This document shows, in pieces, positions 42,309 through 49,208 of a stretch of DNA of 64,000 nt. Made by a program: the position numbers and the translations under genes. Each line of letters opens with the position of its first letter. Positions within the stretch are counted from its first letter, which is position 1. The stretch comes from CAWFQB01 sp965277875 (lineage in GTDB: Bacteria > Armatimonadota > Chthonomonadetes > Chthonomonadales > Chthonomonadaceae), in the NCBI GenBank assembly GCA_965277875.1, contig CBDIDV010000002.1, positions 3,038,001 to 3,102,000 on the forward strand, read 5' to 3'. The notes below the pieces were generated by a model. It was not told where the DNA came from, made no database searches, and saw nothing but the letters and a program-made list of their open reading frames with translations.

Positions 42309-42370
42309 GGCGTTACACTATCTCGCCCCAGGCAGCGGAAGACATCAAAGCGATCCGAGCAGCGTACTGA
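42305..42370 (+). pseudogene. parE: ParE toxin remnant, first 21 codons
   Basis: The ATG at 42305 overlaps the parD stop (ATGA). The peptide MRRYTISPQAAEDIKAIRAA matches the N-terminal strand and first helix of RelE/ParE-fold toxins, then stops at TGA (42368-42370). The following ~90 bases (to the next gene) show at most scraps such as a frame with RIVGVARG. The toxin appears to be lost by deletion. Confidence 0.65.
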
Positions 42371-42489
42371 GGGCATGACGTAGCGATCAGTGGCCGCTCA
42401 AAATTGTTGACAGGAAAATCAATGGGCGTTGTCGTATTGTAGGCGTGGCGCGCGGACTTTGATTTTGCACGCCGAAGGAGATGCCTGCA

Positions 42490-42894
42490 ATGCGCGTTCC
42501 CCCACCTGATTTCGATGATCCTCTGCCGCATGAGGCGTCCTTTATGGAAAACGCCGGCCCGAACACTTCTCAACTTTCCCCGGATGAACAGGCGCGGCTG
42601 GCGCGGTACATGATGCGGCGGCAGGGCGCTCTCAGTGTGCGCGTGGCGGCTGTGTTCGTCGTGCTGCTGCTGGGCCTGCCGCTCGCCAACCTGTACAGCC
42701 CCGGCCTCGCGTCCATGTCCGTGCTGGGTTTTCCCTTGACGTGGCTGTTTTTGGGCATACTGTTCTACCCCATCACCGTCCTGCTTTCCATTTACTTTGT
42801 CCGGCACTCCGACCGCATCGAGGCCGAGACCGCGCAAAGCGTCGGCAGACAAATAACGCCAAACGCCGCCAACCGGGAGGGCAACTCGCGATGA
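42490..42894 (+). CDS. DUF485-type membrane subunit next to the symporter
   Basis: 134 residues with two hydrophobic segments (VRVAAVFVVLLLGLPLANLY, FPLTWLFLGILFYPITVLLS), the layout of DUF485/YjcH-like proteins. Such genes regularly precede acetate/solute:cation symporters. AAGGAG lies 9 bases before the ATG at 42490. It overlaps the symporter gene by four bases (ATGA), so the two are coupled. It probably assists the transporter; its precise role is not known. Confidence 0.8.
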   Translation: MRVPPPDFDDPLPHEASFMENAGPNTSQLSPDEQARLARYMMRRQGALSVRVAAVFVVLLLGLPLANLYSPGLASMSVLGFPLTWLFLGILFYPITVLLSIYFVRHSDRIEAETAQSVGRQITPNAANREGNSR

Positions 42895-44864
42895 ATGGTC
42901 TGGTCTGGATTCCTTTGCTTTTCGTCGTCGCCATCATCGTCGCCACGATAGGCATCGGCCTGTATACGACACGCGCGTCGAAAACCGCGAGCGACTTTTT
43001 TGTGGCGGGGCGCTCGGTCAGCGTGTTTTGGAACGCGAGCGCGATTTCCGGCGAGTATCTGAGCGCGGCCTCGTTCATGGGCATCGCAGGGCTGGTAATG
43101 AAGAACGGCTACGACGCCCTGTGGTATCCCGTGTGCTATGCGACCGGGTATCTGTTCCTGCTGCTGTTTATCGCGGGGCCGTTGCGCCGGTTCGGGGCGT
43201 ATACCATTCCCGACTTTGCCGAGGGGCGATTTGACAGCCCGCTTTTTCGCAAGGTGGCCGTGTCGTTCGTGCTGCTCATCGGGTTCTTTTACACCATGCC
43301 GCAGATGAAGGGCGCGGGCATTACGATTGGCGCCCTCCTCGGCTGGCCGTATTGGGCGGGCATCGTGGTCGTGGGCAGCGTGATTACGTTCAATGTCGCG
43401 CTGGGCGGCATGAAGGGCATCACGGTCGTGCAGGCGTTCCAGTATTGGGCTAAGATGTTCGCCATCAGCGCGCCCGTGTTTATCCTCGTCCTGCTGTACG
43501 GCGGCTACGGACACAACCTCGCCCTGTTCGCCGCGCAGCCCAAAGACGCGCCCAAACTCACGCAGGACACAAGTTTTAAGTTCAAAGGTGCAAAGGATGC
43601 GCCTGCTAACACCATTACAATATCTCCGCTAGGTACAACGCGCTTCATCACAAATGGCGCATTCCCCACAGAATTAAGTTCTGCGCGTAAGCCGGAGCCA
43701 GGGGAAGACCCAATGCCCCACTATGTATTGCAGCAGGAGAGGCAGCACGACAGCGTCGGCCATGACATTCCTGGCACACCTCCGTTTATGAAGCGCGTCA
43801 TTTCTGCCGAACCTTATATCGTGACGAAACATGGCGTACCGGTGATGAAGGACGGCAAGCCTGTCAAGGCATCGCCTAAAATCGCGTTTATTGATCCGAC
43901 AACCGCCACAATCCCTGCCAATACGTATGTGCCGAACGCGCAGAACAATAAAAAGTGGCTGGAGCCGTTCGGGACGCTTACGGGCAAGTACGGGTATCCG
44001 CTACTCTACACGTACTCGCTCATTATCGCCCTGATTTGCGGCACGGCGGGGCTGCCGCACATCCTCGTGCGCTTTTACACCAACCCGGACGGGCGCGCGG
44101 CCAAGCGCACAACCCTGCTTGTGATGGCGCTCCTGGGCGCGTTTTACGTGTTCACGCCGCTGTGGGGCGTATTGGGACGCGCCATTCTGCCGGCCCTGTA
44201 CGCCAACAACGAGACCGACAAGCTGCTTATCAAGCTGCCCGGCGTACTGCAAAATCCCGTTCTCGGAGCCGTGCTGATGGGCGTCACGAGCGCGGGCGCG
44301 TTTGCCGCGTTCATGTCCACGTTTTCGGGGCTGTTGGTCAGCATGTCGGGCGCGGTCGCCCATGACATCTATGGTAAAATACTGCGTCCCGACAGTTCCG
44401 CCGCGTCACGCTTGAAGGCGTTCAAGGGCGCGGCCATCGCAATCGGCATCGTGTCCATGCTGCTCGGCGTCCTGGTCGAGTCGTTCGACATCGCCATGCT
44501 GGTCGGGTGGGCGTTCGCGATTGCCGCCGCGTCGTACTTCCCGCTTCTGCTGCTCGGCGCGTGGTGGCCCGGCCTGACCCGCTACGGGGCCGCATTGGGG
44601 ATGCTCACGGGCGGCCTGCTGTCCCTTGCGGCCATTGTCGGCTCCATGCTGCTGGACAAGAAAATCCTGACAGTCGAACTCAGCCCATTAGCGCGCGCCC
44701 TGATGGAACAGCCCGCCATCTGGGGCGTACCGCTCTCGCTGGGCATCATGATCGGCGTCTCCCTTGTGACGCGCAGGCACGTTCCCGGCGACATTCACGT
44801 CAAGATGCTGCGCCTGCACGCGCCCGAAGAGATGGGCTTTTCGCGCAACTACATTGAACATTAA
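42891..44864 (+). CDS. Sodium:solute symporter, ActP-like, with a large extra loop
   Basis: 657 residues with about 13 hydrophobic segments. SDFFVAGRSVSVFWNASAIS, GEYLSAASFMGIAGL and GTAGLPHILVRFYTNPDGRA are motifs of the cation/acetate (ActP) branch of the SSS family. It imports a small carboxylate with sodium. A loop of about 140 residues (near 215-360) is soluble and lower in GC than the flanks, which is larger than I would expect for the family. The start at 42891 overlaps the DUF485 gene by four bases. The stop is followed by the composite GTAC repeat. Confidence 0.9.
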   Translation: MNGLVWIPLLFVVAIIVATIGIGLYTTRASKTASDFFVAGRSVSVFWNASAISGEYLSAASFMGIAGLVMKNGYDALWYPVCYATGYLFLLLFIAGPLRRFGAYTIPDFAEGRFDSPLFRKVAVSFVLLIGFFYTMPQMKGAGITIGALLGWPYWAGIVVVGSVITFNVALGGMKGITVVQAFQYWAKMFAISAPVFILVLLYGGYGHNLALFAAQPKDAPKLTQDTSFKFKGAKDAPANTITISPLGTTRFITNGAFPTELSSARKPEPGEDPMPHYVLQQERQHDSVGHDIPGTPPFMKRVISAEPYIVTKHGVPVMKDGKPVKASPKIAFIDPTTATIPANTYVPNAQNNKKWLEPFGTLTGKYGYPLLYTYSLIIALICGTAGLPHILVRFYTNPDGRAAKRTTLLVMALLGAFYVFTPLWGVLGRAILPALYANNETDKLLIKLPGVLQNPVLGAVLMGVTSAGAFAAFMSTFSGLLVSMSGAVAHDIYGKILRPDSSAASRLKAFKGAAIAIGIVSMLLGVLVESFDIAMLVGWAFAIAAASYFPLLLLGAWWPGLTRYGAALGMLTGGLLSLAAIVGSMLLDKKILTVELSPLARALMEQPAIWGVPLSLGIMIGVSLVTRRHVPGDIHVKMLRLHAPEEMGFSRNYIEH

Positions 44865-44881
44865 GCCGTGAAATACGGAGG

Positions 44882-45031
44882 GCCGGGTACAGGGAACGTA
44901 CCCGTCTGAGAGGCAACTACGTTGCCAAACGTCCTCTGGACGTGGATACCCTAGAATGCGAGTGCATCGCGTCCTCGCGGACGCTTAGTGCGCAGCACTT
45001 CCGAGGCGGGTACGTTCCCTGTACCCGTCCT
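44882..45031. repeat. Composite GTAC-palindrome element, full inverted copy
   Basis: The two ends are reverse complements: CGGGTACAGGGAACGTACCCG at 44884-44904 and the inverse near 45007-45028. Each end is itself a 7-base-stem hairpin. Between them are further hairpins, including GGCAACTACGTTGCC-like and GCGTCCTCGCGGACGC (around 44968-44985). The left end is 18 bases after the symporter stop and the right end about 35 bases before the ThuA start. Half of this element recurs at 364-433. Confidence 0.85.
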
Positions 45032-45065
45032 CCCCAATCAACAATAAATCTTAAAGGAACGTACC

Positions 45066-46082
45066 ATGTCCCTGCATAATCGCAAAACGTTTTTACGCGC
45101 AGCCACTACCCTGGCAGTGGGCGCAATGACTGTTTCGCTTGCCGTGTCCGACGCCCACGCCGCCGCGCATAAAAAGGCGAAGAAGCACATCCTTGTCGTC
45201 ACGGCCACGACCGGCTTCCGCCACGACAGCATTGCCATCGGGCGCGAGGTGATCCAGAAGCTCGGCGCGGACAGCGGCGGGTGGGACACGGACTATGCCG
45301 ACTGCGACCCCGAACTCTACAAGCATCAGACGACGGACGCGGAAAAGAAAACGCTGCACGACGCTATCGTTCTTGTTCTCCAGGAGAAGATGTCGCCCAA
45401 AGCGCTGAAGAAGTACGACGCCATCGTTTTCGACAATACGACGGGCGAACTGCCCCTGCCCGACCCGCAGGCGTTTCTCGATTACGTTAAAGACGGACAT
45501 GGCTTTGTCGCCATCCATGCGGGCAGCGATACGTTCCACACCTGGCCCACGCCCTACGAAGGCAAGGACAAGGGACTGCCTACGCCCTACGCGCAGATGC
45601 TGGGCGGCGAGTTCCTGACCCACCACGCGCAAAGCGAAAACAGCATGATCATCCGCGACCCGGACCATCCCGCGATGAAGGCCGTTGCGGACGCGGGCAA
45701 GAACGGCTCGCCCGCTACGAGCAATGTCAACATTCAGAACAATACGGCCCCCGAAGGCCAGACGTGGCGCACGTATGACGAGATTTATCTATTGCAGCAC
45801 AACGATCCCTCGAAGCTGCACGTCCTGCTCGACCTGGACAAGTACCCCGCCGACAAGAGCGCCGAGGCGGGTCAGCCCGGTCAGCACATCATCGCTTGGA
45901 CCAAGATGTACGGCAAGGGCCACATCTTCTACACGGTGCTGGGACACCGCCGCGAGATGTGGAACGATCCCTACTACCAGAAGCACATTCAGGGCGGCAT
46001 CCTGTACGTCCTGGGCCTGGCAAAAGGCTCCGCGACGCCGGGTAATACCGTAACCTCCGCATCCTCTGCCACCGCAAAATAG
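45066..46082 (+). CDS. Exported ThuA-domain protein
   Basis: 338 residues. A signal peptide of Tat or Sec type (NRKTFLRAATTLAVGAMTVS, cleavage near AHA-AAHKK) precedes a ThuA (class I glutamine-amidotransferase-like) domain: ILVVTATTGFRHDSIAIGRE, DAIVFDNTTGELPLPDPQAF, GHGFVAIHAGSDTFH and KGHIFYTVLGHRREMW. ThuA-like proteins are linked to trehalose or other sugar use; the glutaminase cysteine is not present. AAAGGA lies 8 bases before the ATG. An oxidoreductase of the Gfo/Idh/MocA family, a frequent partner of ThuA proteins, is two genes downstream. Confidence 0.88.
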   Translation: MSLHNRKTFLRAATTLAVGAMTVSLAVSDAHAAAHKKAKKHILVVTATTGFRHDSIAIGREVIQKLGADSGGWDTDYADCDPELYKHQTTDAEKKTLHDAIVLVLQEKMSPKALKKYDAIVFDNTTGELPLPDPQAFLDYVKDGHGFVAIHAGSDTFHTWPTPYEGKDKGLPTPYAQMLGGEFLTHHAQSENSMIIRDPDHPAMKAVADAGKNGSPATSNVNIQNNTAPEGQTWRTYDEIYLLQHNDPSKLHVLLDLDKYPADKSAEAGQPGQHIIAWTKMYGKGHIFYTVLGHRREMWNDPYYQKHIQGGILYVLGLAKGSATPGNTVTSASSATAK

Positions 46083-46085
46083 GAG

Positions 46086-46246
46086 TTTATCCGCAGATTA
46101 CGCAGATTAACACAGATTGGATACGGACACGATGAGAAGCAAGGAATGAAACTGCCGATATTCACAAGGAGTATCTGTATGTAAGCGCGTCGTCTTTACT
46201 TTTGGCATCTAATCTATGTTAATCTGCGTAATCTGCGGACAAGTGT
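46086..46246. repeat. Inverted repeat of the GCAGATTAACACAGATT family
   Basis: TTATCCGCAGATTACGCAGA with TTAACACAGATT (46086-46117) pairs, with one mismatch, with AATCTATGTTAATCTGCGTA plus ATCTGCGGA (about 46211-46241). The left arm starts 4 bases after the ThuA stop, and the right arm ends about 20 bases before the next start. Related sequence occurs at 36270-36310 and 36618-36655. No gene lies within. Confidence 0.85.
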
Positions 46247-46262
46247 TTTTTGGAGGCGGGGC

Positions 46263-46976
46263 ATGAGGACAGACCGAAGCGGGGAGCGCGTCGCGTGTAC
46301 GCGCTGTCGCGCCAATAATTTTGTGGGGCAGGCGCAGTGCTGGCAGTGCGGGAACTCGCTGCCGCCGCCGGAAGCCTTCAGTGCGGGTGTGCCGCCGGTG
46401 CAGCAGGCGCGGCCTGTTCCCGCGCCTGTCCTTCGCCCTGCGGTTTTGCCCGCCGTCCTGCCGCCCGTCTATCCGAACCCGCCGGCCTTTGTGCCGGGTT
46501 GTGCGGCGGGCGGTCAGACCCGGCGCGGCATCCTGCCGCTCGTTATCAGCATTGTCCTGCTGACGGCTGCCATCGTCTTGATTTTCGTCGCGCGGCATTC
46601 GTCCGCGCCCTCTTCGGCTGCGATTGCGGCGTCCGGGCTGAACCGCAGCGGTTACGGCGACCTGAACGCCGAGGCGCATGGCGTCGTGCCGGAACGGGAT
46701 ATGCCGCAGAGCGGGCTGTCCGATCCCGGCGGAGCGCGTTTGTCCATGCCCGCCCGCGAGCCGCTGCCGCCCTCTTCCGACCCCAACGAAATGGCCGCGC
46801 GCCATGCCATTGAAAGCGCCCTGCCCCGGCTTGGCCTGCCGCCCTCCTCCGGCATGGACAACAGCGTTCATCTGCGTAACGGCGACACCATCAGCCGCGA
46901 TCAGTATGAGGACGTGCAGCGCAAGCTGCAGGGCCACCCCCTGTTTGGCGGTCAGCCTCCCGTTCCCCCTCTCTAA
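46263..46976 (+). CDS. Zinc-ribbon single-pass membrane protein
   Basis: 237 residues. RVACTRCRANNFVGQAQCWQ ends with CG to make a CX2C-X10-CX2C zinc ribbon near residues 12-28. A Pro/Ala-rich linker leads to a transmembrane helix (GILPLVISIVLLTAAIVLIF, about residues 85-107). The outer part is hydrophilic and Pro/Ser-rich with no recognised domain. The plan is that of 24531-25433 without the NTF2-like domain. Unknown function; a membrane-linked adaptor is a guess. The 92-base gap before the next gene has a short tandem repeat (47005-47046). Confidence 0.65.
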   Translation: MRTDRSGERVACTRCRANNFVGQAQCWQCGNSLPPPEAFSAGVPPVQQARPVPAPVLRPAVLPAVLPPVYPNPPAFVPGCAAGGQTRRGILPLVISIVLLTAAIVLIFVARHSSAPSSAAIAASGLNRSGYGDLNAEAHGVVPERDMPQSGLSDPGGARLSMPAREPLPPSSDPNEMAARHAIESALPRLGLPPSSGMDNSVHLRNGDTISRDQYEDVQRKLQGHPLFGGQPPVPPL

Positions 46977-47004
46977 ATGTTTCCTCTGTACCGCCGGACC
47001 GCTT

Positions 47005-47046
47005 CAAAAGCGCCATTCAAAGCGCACTCAAAAGCGCACTCAAAAT
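47005..47046. repeat. Short tandem repeat TCAAAAGCGCAC
   Basis: Three and a half units of 11-13 bases (TCAAAAGCGCCA, TCAAAGCGCAC, TCAAAAGCGCAC, TCAAAA) just upstream of the oxidoreductase gene. Confidence 0.8.
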
Positions 47047-47068
47047 TACAAGTCAAAGTCAGGATGAT

Positions 47069-48040
47069 ATGGCGGAACTTAACATTGCCGTGGTCGGATG
47101 CGGCGCGGCGGGCGGCGTGCATCTGGCCTGCTGGAACAATCTGGTCGGCGTGCGGATCGCCGCCGTGTGCGACGCGGACGGGAACGCGGCAGCGCGAGCG
47201 GCGGCGCAGTACAATGGTGCAGCCGCGTTTACCGGCGTGGGCGATATGCTGGCCTCGCAGCGTTTCGACATTGTGGACGTTTGCACAGGCGCGGCGCGGC
47301 ATTTCGACATCGCGAGCAGGGCGCTAAAGGCCGGAGCTAATGTCGTGTGCGATAAGCCGCTCGCGCTTACAAGTGACTCGGCCCGCGCCCTGGTGCTGCT
47401 TGCCCAGGAGCGCGAACGCCTGCTGCTGACGGCCTTTCCGCACCGCTTCCATCCTCCCCTCCTGTTCGCCAAAGAACTCGTGGACAGCGACGACATTGGC
47501 CGCGTGACGATGTTCCGCTGCCGTTTCAGCGGCTATCTGGCCGAAGAGGCCGAGGCAAATGATTCCGATGACACGGATAATCCGAGGGTCGGCGCACTGC
47601 TCGACACGGCCAGCAGCGGCATAGACTTGTTTCGTTATTTTTGCGGCGAGGCGGCAAGTGTTACAGGCCGGATCGCGCATGTCAATCCTGAAGTAAAGGT
47701 GGAAGACACGGTCGCCGTGCTGCTTACGGGTGAAAGCGGCGCATTAGGCGTTGTGGAAGTGAGTTGGAGCCAGCCGGGAGGGCGCAGCGTCGTGGAAATC
47801 TACGGCACGGCGGGCGCGTGTATCGTGGATTACGACACGGGCCTGATCCGCTATTTGACCGCCGACCAGCCCTTCTACCAGAACCGCGAGGAGGGCGGCC
47901 CCAACCGTTACGAACGCCTTATCGCCCACTTCGCCGACGCCGTGCGCGGCCTTCAGCCCCTGCTGGTGACCGGCGATGACGGCCTCCGCGCCATAGAATT
48001 GTGCGAAGAAGTGTACCGCCAGAACGGGCAGGCAAAGTAG
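47069..48040 (+). CDS. Gfo/Idh/MocA-family oxidoreductase
   Basis: 323 residues. NIAVVGCGAAGGVHLACWNN is the NAD(P)-binding Rossmann start and VVCDKPLALTSDSARALVLL contains the conserved (E/D)KP motif. The C-terminal beta-sheet domain (DTVAVLLTGESGALGVVEVS) completes the family. Members oxidise or reduce sugars and inositols. The substrate is not predictable from sequence alone; the ThuA neighbour suggests a sugar. The second domain has an insert with EANDSDDTDNPR. The ATG at 47069 follows GTCAGGATGAT, a fair ribosome-binding site. Confidence 0.9.
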   Translation: MAELNIAVVGCGAAGGVHLACWNNLVGVRIAAVCDADGNAAARAAAQYNGAAAFTGVGDMLASQRFDIVDVCTGAARHFDIASRALKAGANVVCDKPLALTSDSARALVLLAQERERLLLTAFPHRFHPPLLFAKELVDSDDIGRVTMFRCRFSGYLAEEAEANDSDDTDNPRVGALLDTASSGIDLFRYFCGEAASVTGRIAHVNPEVKVEDTVAVLLTGESGALGVVEVSWSQPGGRSVVEIYGTAGACIVDYDTGLIRYLTADQPFYQNREEGGPNRYERLIAHFADAVRGLQPLLVTGDDGLRAIELCEEVYRQNGQAK

Positions 48041-48061
48041 CGCAAATTGAAGGAGCAAGCA

Positions 48062-48682
48062 ATGGCACAAACGATTGATACGGAACCGAACATATCCAAA
48101 CGCGCCCACGAAATGTACGAACGGACACTTCGCGCCCAGGTAGAACACGGCGACAACATTGGCAAGATGCTTGTTCTTGATGTAGACACCGGCGAATATG
48201 ATATTGACTTAGACGGCATTGCGGCAAACGCCCGTTTGCGTCAGCGCCTGCCCCGTCTTAATCCGCAATCGCTTTACGCCTTTCGCATCGGGTATGATGC
48301 TGTTTACAGTTTTGGCGGCGCAGGAATACACAGGACAAGCAGCCTTGACGAAGACAACGTAAAAGGCTCTTTTACACAACAGCATGAGTGGACGGGTGTT
48401 TTTCATCAGGAACGAGGTAAACCCAACATGACAACTACACTAGCGGAAGTGCAAAGGGCAGCAAACAGTCTGCCTATTGGTGAACAATTAGAGTTGGCGG
48501 CGTACATCTGCGAACATGTCCGTCATGTAGTGCCTGCGCCCGCCGCTACGCCTAGGCCCAAGTTTTCGATGGAAGAATATCTTGCCCAATGCGACGCTCT
48601 GGCAGAGCAGATCGAAGGGGAGTTCGACTCCGTTGATGACATTCGTAAAATTCGTGAGGAGAGATCGGCGGGAATAGAATGA
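48062..48682 (+). CDS. VapB-like antitoxin with two antitoxin-type segments in one frame
   Basis: 206 residues from the ATG with AAGGAG 8 bases upstream. Residues 1 to about 80 (TIDTEPNISKRAHEMYERTL, MLVLDVDTGEYDIDLDGIAA) look like small stand-alone proteins common in cyanobacteria. After a linker of about 40 residues, a second part begins at MTTTLAEVQRAANSLPIGEQ and resembles an antitoxin N-terminus with a short C-terminal toxin-binding helix. The internal ATG at 48428 follows GAGGT and could make the second part alone. It overlaps the PIN-domain gene by four bases, so it is the antitoxin partner. Confidence 0.65.
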   Translation: MAQTIDTEPNISKRAHEMYERTLRAQVEHGDNIGKMLVLDVDTGEYDIDLDGIAANARLRQRLPRLNPQSLYAFRIGYDAVYSFGGAGIHRTSSLDEDNVKGSFTQQHEWTGVFHQERGKPNMTTTLAEVQRAANSLPIGEQLELAAYICEHVRHVVPAPAATPRPKFSMEEYLAQCDALAEQIEGEFDSVDDIRKIREERSAGIE

Positions 48683-49113
48683 GTGAGACGTGCGTTGATG
48701 CCAGCATGGTTGTGAAACTCGTTCTGAAAAGCGAGTCTATGCGCGACAAAGCACGGCGTCTGGTGCAGGATGCAGGCTTAACCTCCACAGGTTTGATTGC
48801 GCCGCCTGTGTTCGAGAGCGAAATCGACAGCATTATACGCCGCCGTGTATACGAGGGTCGTCTTACAGCAGTGCAGGCGCACTTCGCTTACGGCTTGCTG
48901 GATGCTCTGCCGATCAGGATGTTAAATCCACCGGAACTGCGTTCGCGCGCAAGAGAAATTGCGGCTCAGTTTGGTCAACGCGCCGTTTATGACTCTACCT
49001 ACGCCGCTCTGGCAGAGCTGCGCGGTTGTGACTTCTGGACGGCAGACAGAGCCTACTACGACATTGTTCACGTAGACCTTCCTTTCGTCAAGTACCTTGC
49101 TGACTATCCATAG
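48679..49113 (+). CDS. vapC: PIN-domain toxin, VapC-like
   Basis: 144 residues. The acidic residues of the PIN nuclease can be seen: TCVDASMVVKL (first Asp), FESEIDSII (Glu), VYDSTYAALAEL (Asp) and FWTADRAYYD (last Asp). VapC toxins cut RNA, often tRNA, when free of antitoxin. The ATGA overlap with the upstream gene is the standard type II layout. A stem-loop (49161-49196) follows. Confidence 0.88.
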   Translation: MSETCVDASMVVKLVLKSESMRDKARRLVQDAGLTSTGLIAPPVFESEIDSIIRRRVYEGRLTAVQAHFAYGLLDALPIRMLNPPELRSRAREIAAQFGQRAVYDSTYAALAELRGCDFWTADRAYYDIVHVDLPFVKYLADYP

Positions 49114-49160
49114 AACATTAGCAGATAAATGCTTTGAATGTTGCTGTGTTAGACAATATC

Positions 49161-49196
49161 AACCGCCCTTATTCGCAATCAGAAGTAAGGGCGGTT
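49161..49196. terminator. Bidirectional-type hairpin between vapC and thrS
   Basis: AACCGCCCTTA and TAAGGGCGGTT make a perfect 11-base stem with a 14-base loop between two convergent genes. T-runs are weak on both sides, so it may be a low-efficiency or factor-assisted terminator. Confidence 0.6.
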
Positions 49197-49208
49197 GGTG
49201 TACGCTGA

